This document shows, one piece after another, positions 25,872 through 35,317 of a DNA stretch of 64,000 nt. The position numbers and the translations under genes were made by a program. The DNA is from Neokomagataea tanensis (GTDB lineage: Bacteria; Pseudomonadota; Alphaproteobacteria; Acetobacterales; Acetobacteraceae), in assembly GCF_006542335.1 (NCBI RefSeq), contig NZ_CP032485.1, positions 1,967,001 to 2,031,000 on the forward strand, given 5' to 3'. The notes under the pieces are model-generated. The model was not told the origin of the DNA. It saw nothing but the letters and a program-made list of their open reading frames with translations, and made no database searches. How positions within the stretch are numbered: the stretch's first letter is position 1; each line of letters begins with the position of its first letter.

Positions 25872-27527
25872 GTGAGGTACTGGGGGCAGTTTGGTCTCGC
25901 AATTATTGCGTTTTTCGGCGGTGCGTTTTCTGCCATGGCGGAAGATAGGTTGCCGCTGGACTGGAACGGCCAAACATTGGGTAGCCCCCACCGAGGTGGA
26001 ACATTGCGCCTGACGGCAGACGGCCCCGGCGGAACATTGGATCCACAAATTAATTACGGCACGCAGTATATGCAGGTTTTTGTCGTAATGTATGATCCGC
26101 TGCTCGTGTATCGTCAGGCGCCGGGCAAGGCAGGGTTGGAAGTCGTGCCGGACTTGGCTGAAGCTATGCCAAGTGTCAGCGCTGATGGGCTAACGTGGCA
26201 TTTGACGCTACGAAGCGGATTGAAATTTTCAGACGGTTCGCCTGTAGAGGTTGAGGATGTTGTTGCATCGTATCAGCGCATTTTTCGTGCGGGCAGTCCG
26301 ACTGCGGCGTCATTCTACGGTAATATTGAGGGTGCAGATACGTGTTTGAAAACACCCGATCGCTGCATTTTGCCAGGGGTGAAAGGTGATCCTAAAACAC
26401 GGGAGATCACCTTTCATTTAGTCCACCCTGACGGAGAATTTACGTACAAGCTTGCTTTTCCCCACGCAGCAATTTTGCCCCGTAACACGCCTGCACATGA
26501 CTTGGGAATGCAGACTGCACCCGGTACGGGCCCTTATCGTTTGACGCATTATGACCCGGAGCACGGAATGGTGCTGGAGCGTAACGCGTTTTTTCATGTT
26601 TGGAATCCACAGGCACAGACAGACGGTTTTGCTGACCGGATTGAGTATAATTTTGGCCTATCTGACGAGGCCCAAGTTACGGCGGTTGAGCAGGGGCAAT
26701 ATGACTGGATGCTGGATGCAAAGCCCGCTGACCGTCTGGGTGAAATTGGTTCAAAGTATACCGAGCAGGTACATATAGAGCCGCTTTTGGGGCTTTATTA
26801 TCTGGCAATGAATAATCATGAGCCACCTTTTACGGATGAGCGTGTCCGTCATGCGGTAAGCTTGGGAGTAAACCGCCATGCCATGACCATCTTGTTTGGC
26901 GGCAGTGCTATCTCAGAACCTTTGTGTCAGATGGTGCCGCATGGGCTTCCGGGCGCCGATCTGGGTATGACTTGCTTACAGGACGTGGCTCGGGCGCGGC
27001 GTTTGGTGCATGACGCCGGGGCTGACGGCGCATCCGTGACTTTGATTGTACCCAATCGTGCGATTGAACTGGGCATGGGCACTTATTTACGGAACGCTTT
27101 GTCTCAAATTGGATTGAACGCGCAGTTGCGGCCGATTACCGCTGGTTTGGCAGATAGTTACGAGCAGAACACAGCAAACCACGTGCAAATTGCGCTTTCT
27201 TATTGGTTTGCCGATTATCCGTCACCTTCGACCTTCTTAGACGATCTGTTCGGCTGCGATAACTATCATCCGAATGCGTCCGTCTCTCCGAATTTTACGG
27301 GCTTTTGTGACCAACACATCCAAGGTTTAATGGATCAGGCAAGGGAACAGGTGAATGTGGCCCAAGCGAACCCTCTATGGGAGGAAGCTGGCCGCTCCAT
27401 CATGGCAAAAATGCCCGGTGCGCCAATGATCCAAATGAAAACAGTGGATTTCGTGTCCCATCGCCTAGGGAATTACACGTCAACGTGGCTGGATCACATG
27501 TTATTTTCGCACGTATGGGTGCAGTAA
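25872..27527 (+). CDS. Periplasmic ABC substrate-binding protein, family 5 (peptide type)
   Basis: About 551-residue solute receptor. The GTG start at 25872, one base after the SCO-like stop, leads into a signal peptide ending near AFSAMA. The mature part has the family-5 features: RGGTLRLTADGPGGTLDP, VVPDLAEAMPSVSADGLTWH, LRSGLKFSDGSPV, PGTGPYRLTHYDP and LYYLAMNNHEPPFTDERVRH. It ends with the usual domain near WLDHMLFSHVWV. Members bind di- and oligopeptides, nickel, opines or other amphipathic solutes. No permease or ATPase is adjacent, so the partner transporter must lie elsewhere. A longer upstream frame inside the SCO-like gene was rejected as a shadow. Confidence 0.87.
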   Translation: MRYWGQFGLAIIAFFGGAFSAMAEDRLPLDWNGQTLGSPHRGGTLRLTADGPGGTLDPQINYGTQYMQVFVVMYDPLLVYRQAPGKAGLEVVPDLAEAMPSVSADGLTWHLTLRSGLKFSDGSPVEVEDVVASYQRIFRAGSPTAASFYGNIEGADTCLKTPDRCILPGVKGDPKTREITFHLVHPDGEFTYKLAFPHAAILPRNTPAHDLGMQTAPGTGPYRLTHYDPEHGMVLERNAFFHVWNPQAQTDGFADRIEYNFGLSDEAQVTAVEQGQYDWMLDAKPADRLGEIGSKYTEQVHIEPLLGLYYLAMNNHEPPFTDERVRHAVSLGVNRHAMTILFGGSAISEPLCQMVPHGLPGADLGMTCLQDVARARRLVHDAGADGASVTLIVPNRAIELGMGTYLRNALSQIGLNAQLRPITAGLADSYEQNTANHVQIALSYWFADYPSPSTFLDDLFGCDNYHPNASVSPNFTGFCDQHIQGLMDQAREQVNVAQANPLWEEAGRSIMAKMPGAPMIQMKTVDFVSHRLGNYTSTWLDHMLFSHVWVQ

Positions 27528-27559
27528 ATAGTTTTTGGAGGTTGCACCCATTGCTGATT

Positions 27560-27585
27560 AGCCCTCGTAGCAAGCAACGAGGGCT
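27560..27585. terminator. Hairpin between convergent binding-protein gene and purD
   Basis: AGCCCTCGT at 27560-27568 pairs with ACGAGGGCT at 27577-27585 around an 8-base loop. It is 32 bases after the binding-protein stop and 14 bases before the purD stop on the other strand. T-tracts are short in both directions, so it is called as a likely bidirectional terminator. Confidence 0.65.
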
Positions 27586-27599
27586 TAAAAGATGTTAAA

Positions 27600-28829
27600 T
27601 TACAAACCAATATCCGTGCGGAAAATTTTATCGGACCACTCGATTTTATCGGCGGCTTCGTATGCGTGCTTGCGGGCTTCTTCTGCTGTCGCGGCGCGGG
27701 CGCTGATGGTTAGGACGCGCCCACCATTGGCAACGAGTGCACCATTTTCCAACGCTGTGCCGGCATGAAAGACTGAGACGCCCTCAACGCTCTCAGCGTT
27801 TTCAATTCCACGAATAGCGCCACCTTTTTTTGGGGCGTCTGGGTAGCCGTCAGCGGCAAGGACGAGCGAGATAGATGCTTCGTCTGTAAAGCGTGCCTCC
27901 GCATTGTCGAGCTTGCCTTCTGCTAGAGCAGCAAGCACAGGGAGGAGGTCGGATTCCAAGCGGATGAGTAGGGCTTGTGCCTCTGGGTCCCCAAAGCGAA
28001 CATTGTATTCGATGAGGGATGGACCGGTTTCGGTCAGCATTAGGCCGGCAAAGATTACGCCACGAAAAGGTGTGCCGCGACGCGTCATTTCACGCAGCAT
28101 GGGGCGCACCGTTAGGTCCAGAGCGTGTTCTTGTGCTGCGCGGTCAAAAGCTGGTGGCGGTGCAATAGCGCCCATGCCGCCTGTATTGGGGCCAGTATCG
28201 CCATCACCAAGGCGTTTATGGTCTCGTGCAGCACCAATTAATACGGCGTCATCATCCGAGCAGAATGCGAATAAAGAGACTTCCCGGCCTACAAGGCAGT
28301 CCTCAATCACCAAGGGCATACCGAGCTTTTTAATTGCTTCTTCAGCCTCGTTCACGCTCTGCGCGACGACAACCCCTTTGCCTGCTGCGAGGCCATCAGC
28401 CTTTACGACTATTGGGGCGCCTTTGCGTTGAACGTAGGCCAGAGCCGCCGCTTCATCCTCGAAACGTTCCCATGCGGCAGTTGGAATGCCAGCGGCATCG
28501 GCTACGTCTTTGGTGAAAGCTTTGCTGCCCTCAAGTTGCGCTGCGGCCTGGGAGGGGCCAGCGCATGGAATACCCGCAGCAACACACGCATCGGCTAAGC
28601 CAACGACGAGCGGCGCTTCCGGACCAGGCACGATGAGGTCTATATTCTCGGATTTAGCAAAGGCGACGAGAGCCTGAACGTCATCTGCTTTGATCGGCAC
28701 GAGAGTAGCATGTGCAGCCATGCCGGGATTGCCCGGTGCAGCATAGAGTGTGGTGAGGTGCGGGGAACGTGCCAAGCAAGTTGCTAGAGCGTGTTCGCGC
28801 CCTCCGGAGCCGACCAGCAAAACGCGCAT
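27600..28829 (-). CDS. purD: Phosphoribosylamine-glycine ligase
   Basis: ATP-grasp enzyme that joins phosphoribosylamine and glycine to give GAR, the second step of de novo purine synthesis. The 409-residue protein starts VLLVGSGGREHALATCL (PurD N-terminal fold), contains the ATP-grasp loop VVKADGLAAGKGVVVA near residue 143, and shows LIEYNVRFGDPEAQALL near residue 278 with metal-binding Glu and Asn. It is monocistronic, divergent from xseA with 77 bases between their starts, and no PurR-like operator is evident. Confidence 0.96.
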   Translation of the reverse strand: MRVLLVGSGGREHALATCLARSPHLTTLYAAPGNPGMAAHATLVPIKADDVQALVAFAKSENIDLIVPGPEAPLVVGLADACVAAGIPCAGPSQAAAQLEGSKAFTKDVADAAGIPTAAWERFEDEAAALAYVQRKGAPIVVKADGLAAGKGVVVAQSVNEAEEAIKKLGMPLVIEDCLVGREVSLFAFCSDDDAVLIGAARDHKRLGDGDTGPNTGGMGAIAPPPAFDRAAQEHALDLTVRPMLREMTRRGTPFRGVIFAGLMLTETGPSLIEYNVRFGDPEAQALLIRLESDLLPVLAALAEGKLDNAEARFTDEASISLVLAADGYPDAPKKGGAIRGIENAESVEGVSVFHAGTALENGALVANGGRVLTISARAATAEEARKHAYEAADKIEWSDKIFRTDIGL

Positions 28830-28906
28830 GTCACTTTATCCTTTTCTCTACGGGTGCCGCCGTAATGGGGCTTCGTCTTTTCGCGTCCGTAGCATAGACT
28901 GGCCCA

Positions 28907-30478
28907 ATGATGGAGAGTGAGAGCGCCCCGGCAAGGGGAAATGTACCCCAATTTACAGTTTCGGAGATTTCTGGTGCGATTAAACGCACTTTGGAAACCG
29001 GCTTTGCACGGGTTCGCGTTCGTGGCGAAGTAACCGAGTTGAAGCGGTATCCCTCCGGGCATGTTTATCTGTCTCTGAAAGATGAGGGCGGTAAAATCTC
29101 GGGAGTTATCTGGCGCGGTAGCGTGTCTCGCCTTGGTATGGTGCCGGAAAATGGCAATGAAGTCATTGCAACTGGACGTGTCTCATCATACGGCGAGCGC
29201 TCAAGCTACCAACTCGTTATCGACCGGATGGAGTTTGCAGGAGAGGGGGCCCTCCTTGCTAAAATCGAGCGTTTGCGTCGGCAACTTTTGGATGAGGGGT
29301 TGTTTGCGCAAGAGCTTAAGCAGCCGATTCCCTTTTTGCCCGAGCTCGTCGGGGTTGTAACGTCACGCTCCGGTGCGGTTCTCCACGATATCCAAACGAC
29401 TATTGCGCGGCGCTTTCCGCGTGATGTTTTATTATGGCCAGTTGCCGTGCAGGGAGAAGGGGCAGCTGCCCAGATCGCTGCCGCAATTGCAGGCATGGGA
29501 CAGCTTGAGCGAAAGCCAGATGTGCTCATTGTCGCGCGTGGTGGCGGCTCCCTCGAAGATTTAATGGCATTCAATGACGAACGTGTACTTCGTGCTGTTG
29601 CGGCCTGTCCTATTCCGCTGATCTCCGCTGTCGGGCATGAAACAGATACGACGCTGATTGATCTTGTCTCCGACCGCCGTGCGCCAACGCCTACTGCCGC
29701 CGCCGAGATGGCTGTGCCTCCTCGTTCTGATTTGGTGGCTGACTTGGCTCATCGTAATGCGCGATTGGCGGGGGCTTTAAGTAGGATTGTGCAAACGTCC
29801 CGAGCGCGGAGTGAGCAAATTGCTGCTCGTTTGCCTGATCTGCCAAACCTGATCGAAACAGCGCGGATGCGTTTGGATGACAGAAGTCAAAGGCTTGATT
29901 TGGCACTGCCGGCTTTCATGCAAAAAGTTCAAGCTCGTAAAGATCAGGTCGTAGCGCGTTTGCCTGATTTGCCAGGAGTGGTTGCCGCTGCTCGGTTACG
30001 TTTCGATGAGCGTAGCCAAAGACTGGATCTGGCCTTGCCTGCATTTGTGCAAAAGGTCCGAGGGGCTTTAAATGCTCCATATCGTCAGTTGACTGCGCCC
30101 CACAGGCAAATTGAACGTTCTCAAGCCAGATTATTGACGGCTTGGCGAATGGCTGAGGTTGCATGGGATAAGGCTGAGCAAGGTAGGAAACTGAAACTTG
30201 AGCGGCTGCGTTTAACGCCCGAACTCATGTCTGGCCCTTTGCGTCTGCAAAGGGCGCGTTTGGACGGGGTCGGGCGGCATTTAGAAGCAGTATCCCCGCA
30301 TGCTATTCTCAAAAGGGGTTACGTTTTAGTGCAAGATACGCGCGGTCGCCCCGTTACGAGTGCAGAGGCACAGCCGGTAAATGGCCGTGTGGTTTTATCC
30401 TTTGCTGACGGTGAGCGTGGGGCAAAGCTGGATGTCATGGTGCCGGATGCCGGACGACAAACAGAGCTCGGTTTGTAA
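28907..30478 (+). CDS. xseA: Exodeoxyribonuclease VII large subunit
   Basis: Catalytic subunit of the single-strand nuclease ExoVII used in repair. The OB-fold N-terminus includes FTVSEISGAIKRTLE and VRVRGEVTELKRYPSGHVYL; the nuclease core has VVTSRSGAVLHDI, VARGGGSLEDLMAFNDE, SAVGHETDTTLID and DRRAPTPTAAAEMAVP. The following coiled-coil region contains two near-identical 43-residue units at 29816-29944 and 29945-30073, each with ARLPDLP and RSQRLDLALPAF. The C-terminus keeps ILKRGYVLVQD. The 523 residues exceed E. coli XseA by about 65. The small partner subunit xseB is not nearby. Confidence 0.94.
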   Translation: MMESESAPARGNVPQFTVSEISGAIKRTLETGFARVRVRGEVTELKRYPSGHVYLSLKDEGGKISGVIWRGSVSRLGMVPENGNEVIATGRVSSYGERSSYQLVIDRMEFAGEGALLAKIERLRRQLLDEGLFAQELKQPIPFLPELVGVVTSRSGAVLHDIQTTIARRFPRDVLLWPVAVQGEGAAAQIAAAIAGMGQLERKPDVLIVARGGGSLEDLMAFNDERVLRAVAACPIPLISAVGHETDTTLIDLVSDRRAPTPTAAAEMAVPPRSDLVADLAHRNARLAGALSRIVQTSRARSEQIAARLPDLPNLIETARMRLDDRSQRLDLALPAFMQKVQARKDQVVARLPDLPGVVAAARLRFDERSQRLDLALPAFVQKVRGALNAPYRQLTAPHRQIERSQARLLTAWRMAEVAWDKAEQGRKLKLERLRLTPELMSGPLRLQRARLDGVGRHLEAVSPHAILKRGYVLVQDTRGRPVTSAEAQPVNGRVVLSFADGERGAKLDVMVPDAGRQTELGL

Positions 30479-30517
30479 GAGTGTGACAGGTCGTTATTCT
30501 TTGAGAGCGGAGAGATT

Positions 30518-30865
30518 ATGCGTTTATTTTGGGTAAGCTTTGCGCTTTTGCCATTGCTGGCTGCATGCGCAGACGAACAGCCTGCGGCCCCTGCAACTCA
30601 GCAGAAAATTCCACCACAGGATTTTGCACCAGGGATGGTCACGGGTTCAGAACCCTTGCCCGACGCAAATACTGTTCAAAATGACCCGTCGGCGCCGGTT
30701 ACAACGCCTTTATGTGGGACGGCTGCGAAAGAGTCTAATCAGGCCGCAGCCATTGTTTATCCGCAGCCTAAAGCGTTGCCATCGTCCTGCCCTAGGAATG
30801 CTTGTTTTGATCCTCTGACCGGTACGTTTATTGCTGCAACGGGACAGCGAAGCGTATGTCGATAA
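30518..30865 (+). CDS. Small proline-rich lipoprotein, unknown function
   Basis: A 115-residue protein with a lipoprotein signal, LLPLLAAC, giving a mature chain that starts at about Cys17. The rest is rich in Pro, Ala and Gln with no recognised domain; four further cysteines in TPLCGTAAKES, SSCPRNACFDP and SVCR could form disulphides in the periplasm. It starts 40 bases after xseA and is followed by a strong terminator, so it is probably the last gene of that transcript. Function is unknown. Confidence 0.75.
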   Translation: MRLFWVSFALLPLLAACADEQPAAPATQQKIPPQDFAPGMVTGSEPLPDANTVQNDPSAPVTTPLCGTAAKESNQAAAIVYPQPKALPSSCPRNACFDPLTGTFIAATGQRSVCR

Positions 30866-30881
30866 GGTATGTTTGATCTAT

Positions 30882-30915
30882 AAAAAAAGCCGCCCCTCAC
30901 AGGGCGGCTTTTTTT
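30882..30915. terminator. Bidirectional terminator between lipoprotein gene and rne
   Basis: A GC-rich stem (GCCGCCC with GGGCGGC) around a short CTCACA loop is flanked by A7 on the left and T7 on the right, so it is a good rho-independent terminator on both strands. It ends the xseA-lipoprotein transcript and faces the convergent rne gene, whose stop lies 22 bases away. Confidence 0.9.
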
Positions 30916-30936
30916 ATAAGAAGTCGGTGGGCGTTA

Positions 30937-33807
30937 TTAACGCTTCCACCATCCGGCACGTGGCTTTTTAGGTGCAACTTCATCAATGTTGATGGGTTGG
31001 AGGGCCGGGCTGTCTTCGGCTGAAGCTGGTTGAGCCTCAGTTTGGTCAGCTTTGCGGGCACGTGATCTGCGTGGTCTAGCCGCACTGTCTTCAGCTGTAG
31101 CGCTTAAAGTCTCAGCTTCTATTGCCTGCTCCGGCGCTGAGGGCTCAGCCGATTTACGGCGGCGTACAGTACGACGAGGCTTGGAAGCAGACACATCGTC
31201 TGAGGTTGAGAGAGATGGTGTGTCTTGTTCAGGGGCTTCGGCTGTAACGTGTTGCGCTACACCCGTTTGCTCTGACGTATTGTCTGCAGCGTAAGGCCGC
31301 CGACGGCGCCCACGACCGCGCTTAGGAGCTAAAGTCTCGTCCCGTTCTCCATTGTGCTGGAATGATGGCTGCTCTGCCTGTTCGGGCTGGACAGCATATT
31401 CGGGCTCAATGGTGATTGGGGCCGGACGTTGTTCTGCAGGCCGCTCATGTATGGCGATTGGCTTGCTGATACGTGCCTGCGTAGAGCGAGACGATTGAGA
31501 AAGCTCAGCCTGTTCAATCACGTCAAAGATATCGAAGCTACCGCCGAAAGGATTTGCGGGGGTAGGGCCGACATAAGCGCGCGTCGTTTGCTTGGGACGC
31601 TCTTGTGGTCTTTCTTGTTGGCGTGGCTTTTCCTGCGGTTCAAAGTGCTGCTTGGGTTGTTCTACCTGCTGAGGAACATCAGTCTCTTTCGGCAGGCGCT
31701 TGAAACGCGTGCGACGGCGACCGGGGATCAGGCCCGCTTCTGTGTCGGTGGTTTCGTTTTCAACAGGGCGAGCCGGCGCGCGGGCAGGGGCCGAGTGGCG
31801 AGGTTGCTCGTCATTGTAGCTGTTGCTACGCACAGGTTCTTGATCGGCATAAGGCTGATCACCCTGCTCATAATCACGGCGGTTGCGATTACGGTTGCGG
31901 TTACGACGACGGCGCTTGCGGCCGTTATCGTTGCGTCCGTTGTCATCGCCGTCGTTAGAGAATGATGCAGAATATTCATTCTCATTCTGATCGTTTTCAG
32001 AGGTTACCTCGACCGCATGTTCTTCGTGAGAGTGCGGGGTTGGTTGGTATGCTTGGCGTTGCGGATACTCTGGCGCTACGTCTTCAACAATCTCGACCGT
32101 TTTTACGGTGCGTGGAGCTGGTGCAGCCACGGGCGCCGGTGCCGGTGTCTGCGGCTTTATGCGTTCTATACGGATATCTGAAGCGATGAGTGTATCATCG
32201 GCCTCAAAAAACACACGCATGCGATGGCGGGTTTCAATATCCGTCAGCCAGTCACGTTTGTTGTTAAGGATGTACAACGCGATGTTGGAGCGAACAAACG
32301 CGGCGATTTCAGACGCGCGCTGGCGTGCGCCTTCTTCGTCAATCGCGCGGAGGATGTGCAGGGCTGAGCTATCTGTGCCGCGGACAAAACCTGTTCCTTG
32401 GCAGTGAGGGCACGGCGAAAGGACAGCTTCAGCGATTGAGGGACGCAGGCGTTGGCGGGACATTTCGAGCAGGCCGAAATGGGAAATATGCCCTACTTGG
32501 ATACGTGCGCGGTCGGAGCGGAGGGCCTCTTTGAGGCGTTTTTCTACCTGAGCGTTGTGACGACGGCTTTCCATGTCGATGAAATCGATCACGATCAGGC
32601 CAGCGAGGTCACGCAAACGAAGCTGACGTCCAACTTCTTCAGCGGCTTCAAGGTTTGTGCGCAGAGCTGTTTCTTCGATGTTGCGTTGGGATGTAGACTT
32701 CCCGGAGTTTACGTCGATAGAAACCAGAGCTTCTGTTTGGTTAATAACCAGATACCCACCGGAACGCAGCCGCGCTGTTGGTGAGAACATTGCGTCCAGA
32801 TGGCCTTCAACATTGTAATGTGCGAAGAGGCTTTGACCGCGGTTTTGCCACAGCTTAACTTTGTTAGTGTTGTGCGGCATCAGCAGGCGCATGAATTCAC
32901 GTGCGCTTTTCCAAGCATTTTCACCGTCCACCATGATATCGTCGATCTCTTTCGAGAAGAGGTCGCGTATCGCTCTTTTGATGAGGTTTGCTTCCTCATA
33001 AATAAGAGTTGGTGCTACCGACGAAAGGGCGTGGGAACGGATATCGTCCCAAAGTTGCAGAAGATATTCGCAATCTCTGGTAATTTCAGGGCCAGGGCGA
33101 CCAGCGCCTGCTGTACGCACGATCATCGCCATCGCACGAGGCAGTTCGAGTTCCGCGATGATATCGCGCAGGCGGCGTCGGTCAGATTCAGACGTGATCT
33201 TTCGTGAGACGCCACCACCGCGCAGGGCGTTGGGCATCAACACGCAGTAGCGACCAGCAAGCGAGACGTAAGTCGTGAGTGCCGCGCCCTTGTTGCCGCG
33301 TTCTTCTTTAACAACCTGCACGAGAAGAATTTGGCGGCGGCGAATAACTTCTTGGATTTTGTAGTTGCGCAGGAAGCGTGCTGTGCGGCGTGATGCCGCG
33401 CTTTCTTCGCCTGTATCGTGCTCACCGCCAACAATTTCAGGGAGGCGGCGGTCCACCGTCTCATCTTCGTCGTTTTCTTGCGGCTCTGCTTCGTGGCTCT
33501 CTTGGGCTTCAGAGGCAGCATCTTCCTCTTGCAGACTTAGGAGCTTTTCCCGGTCCGCGATAGGAATCTGGAAGTAGTCTGGGTGGATTTCGCTGAAGGC
33601 TAGGAAGCCATGACGGTTCCCGCCATAGTCAACGAAAGCTGCCTGAAGGCTTGGCTCAACGCGAATAACCTTCGCAAGGTAGATGTTGCCTTTAAGAAGC
33701 TTACGAGATGACGTTTCTACGTCATAGTCTTCAACGCGATCACCATTCATAACCACGACACGCGTTTCTTCCGCGTGTGTGGTGTCGATCAACATGCGCT
33801 TGTTCAT
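30937..33807 (-). CDS. rne: Ribonuclease E
   Basis: Endonuclease of mRNA decay and rRNA/tRNA processing. The 956-residue chain has an RNase E/G catalytic half up to about residue 540, with SIDVNSGKST and VIDFIDMESRR carrying the catalytic aspartates and the zinc-link CPHCQGTG near residue 467. The S1 domain is interrupted by an acidic insert (about residues 90-150), a form seen in alphaproteobacterial RNase E. The C-terminal half is disordered, with an Arg/Asn-rich RNA-binding patch (RKRRRRNRNRNRNRR) and Pro/Gln/Glu-rich segments, as expected for a degradosome scaffold. The ATG at 33807 has GGAG 11 bases upstream. It stands alone behind a leader of up to 575 bases. Confidence 0.95.
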   Translation of the reverse strand: MNKRMLIDTTHAEETRVVVMNGDRVEDYDVETSSRKLLKGNIYLAKVIRVEPSLQAAFVDYGGNRHGFLAFSEIHPDYFQIPIADREKLLSLQEEDAASEAQESHEAEPQENDEDETVDRRLPEIVGGEHDTGEESAASRRTARFLRNYKIQEVIRRRQILLVQVVKEERGNKGAALTTYVSLAGRYCVLMPNALRGGGVSRKITSESDRRRLRDIIAELELPRAMAMIVRTAGAGRPGPEITRDCEYLLQLWDDIRSHALSSVAPTLIYEEANLIKRAIRDLFSKEIDDIMVDGENAWKSAREFMRLLMPHNTNKVKLWQNRGQSLFAHYNVEGHLDAMFSPTARLRSGGYLVINQTEALVSIDVNSGKSTSQRNIEETALRTNLEAAEEVGRQLRLRDLAGLIVIDFIDMESRRHNAQVEKRLKEALRSDRARIQVGHISHFGLLEMSRQRLRPSIAEAVLSPCPHCQGTGFVRGTDSSALHILRAIDEEGARQRASEIAAFVRSNIALYILNNKRDWLTDIETRHRMRVFFEADDTLIASDIRIERIKPQTPAPAPVAAPAPRTVKTVEIVEDVAPEYPQRQAYQPTPHSHEEHAVEVTSENDQNENEYSASFSNDGDDNGRNDNGRKRRRRNRNRNRNRRDYEQGDQPYADQEPVRSNSYNDEQPRHSAPARAPARPVENETTDTEAGLIPGRRRTRFKRLPKETDVPQQVEQPKQHFEPQEKPRQQERPQERPKQTTRAYVGPTPANPFGGSFDIFDVIEQAELSQSSRSTQARISKPIAIHERPAEQRPAPITIEPEYAVQPEQAEQPSFQHNGERDETLAPKRGRGRRRRPYAADNTSEQTGVAQHVTAEAPEQDTPSLSTSDDVSASKPRRTVRRRKSAEPSAPEQAIEAETLSATAEDSAARPRRSRARKADQTEAQPASAEDSPALQPINIDEVAPKKPRAGWWKR

Positions 33808-34382
33808 GAAAAGCTGAACTCCATGGCGCGGCCGCCTCAGTGGGGCTGGTCTGCACGCCGGATTGTGCGGGGTGACGGGGTAGCGACACGCTGGACAACC
33901 GAAAGCCTGACCGATTTGTCATCGGTGCGGCAGGGTTGCAGTTTGTGATCATGTCCTTGGACATTCGACCCCTAGAAATTAAGAGCTGGCCCTGCCTGAG
34001 CAGCGACCTTTCTATCAAAATACTCTGCGTAAGGAGGAAATTTCCTGAACGCTGATGAGTTTGGCTGGCCGGAACAGTTCAATCAGGACAGAGGCCATTG
34101 AAATGAATGGCGTGCTATCAAACGACGGAACGTTACGACCACTATGGTAAGCTGCGTCGAACAGGGGGCGGGAGAATGGATGAGGTCACCGCCGCTCGAG
34201 TCAAGATACAACATATCCACCAAGCAGTGTGACTGAAAGATTCCTATCTGGCAAGTCTCTGCTGAAACTGTTGTTTCTGCTGTGAGTTTGCCATGATGCC
34301 GACATGGTTTTGAATTTAGATCATCGTAACCAATACGGCGTATCAATGTCGCAATCATTGTGATGAAAGCAGGTTAGGCAAG
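33808..34382. other. 575-base divergent gap: rne leader and amidase promoter
   Basis: No convincing gene is present; the frames on both strands are short and unlike any family I know. Most of the gap is probably the 5' untranslated leader of rne on the minus strand. In E. coli RNase E controls its own mRNA through such a leader, so a similar role is possible. A purine-rich AAGGAGGAAATTTCCT near 34033 contains a small palindrome. No structure could be assigned by eye. Confidence 0.5.
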
Positions 34383-35273
34383 ATGGTGGTCACAAAGCAT
34401 ATATCTACCGTGATGGCTTCCAGTCGCGCCGGTGTTGAAATGCTTGGCTCTCGCCGCTCTTTTATGAGTGGAGCTCTAGCGGTTGGTTGCGTCGGGCGCG
34501 CCAATGCGCATTCAAAGGCCCATGTCGATCATAAAAATGCCTTGTCTGCCCCATACGTAAAGCGCGGCATTATGCCGCCGTTGCCCTTGATAATGCTCGA
34601 CCCGGGGCATGGGGGAAAGGATCCTGGCGCGATCGGCGTGTCGGGGACGTATGAAAAACATATTTCTGAGGCTGCGGCCAAAACTCTGCACGATGAGTTG
34701 ATGGCGACGGGCCGTTACCGCGTTGTAATGACGCGAGCGGATGACCGCTTTATCCCGCTAGATGGGCGGGTAGAGTTGGCCCAGAAGCATCAGGCTTCTC
34801 TTTTTGTGTCGATGCATGCGGACGCTTTGCATGATCCTGAAGTCCGTGGAGCCTCGGTTTATACACTTTCAAGTGGCGCTTCTGATGCTCAAACCGAGGC
34901 TTTGGCGCGTAAAGAAAACAGTGCCGATCGGTTTGCCGGACCTGCATTTCATGGTGTTTCCCCAGAAATACAACAAATTCTCTCTAGTCTTGTTTCCGAG
35001 GAGACGCGCAGAGGGTCTGCGCATATGGCCGCGAGCGTTGTTGAGTCGTTTCAAAGCCGTATTGGTCTTTTGACGCATCCCTCGCGGCATGCTGCTTTCG
35101 TAGTTTTGAAAGCTGCTGATATCCCGTCAGTGTTGGTTGAGATGGGTTTCATGTCTAATCGTATGGATGAGGCAGCGTTGAGGCAGCAGGGGCATAGGGC
35201 GCAGGTAGCAAGTGCAATGAAAGTGGCAATCGATCGTTATTTCGCTTCACGGCCATCAGTTATGACGGGATAG
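34383..35273 (+). CDS. N-acetylmuramoyl-L-alanine amidase, Tat-exported (AmiC-type)
   Basis: Zinc amidase that cuts the bond between N-acetylmuramic acid and the stem peptide, used in daughter-cell separation. The N-terminus carries a twin-arginine motif, GSRRSFMSGALAVG, at about residues 22-35. The Amidase_3 domain follows: IMLDPGHGGKDPGAIG gives the first zinc histidine, GTYEKH the glutamate, SLFVSMHADA the second histidine, and VLVEMGFMSN the catalytic glutamate. The 296 residues leave no room for an AMIN targeting domain. It is divergent from rne. The start could be one of several methionines before the Tat motif. Confidence 0.9.
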   Translation: MVVTKHISTVMASSRAGVEMLGSRRSFMSGALAVGCVGRANAHSKAHVDHKNALSAPYVKRGIMPPLPLIMLDPGHGGKDPGAIGVSGTYEKHISEAAAKTLHDELMATGRYRVVMTRADDRFIPLDGRVELAQKHQASLFVSMHADALHDPEVRGASVYTLSSGASDAQTEALARKENSADRFAGPAFHGVSPEIQQILSSLVSEETRRGSAHMAASVVESFQSRIGLLTHPSRHAAFVVLKAADIPSVLVEMGFMSNRMDEAALRQQGHRAQVASAMKVAIDRYFASRPSVMTG

Positions 35274-35317
35274 CGGGATAGTTTTGTAAAAACGTAGCTT
35301 GCATCTTGCGCAAGAAT

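Noticed and set aside
34083..34358. 91-codon minus-strand frame in the rne leader
   Set aside because: The composition is not protein-like, it has no family resemblance, and it lies in a region better explained as leader RNA.
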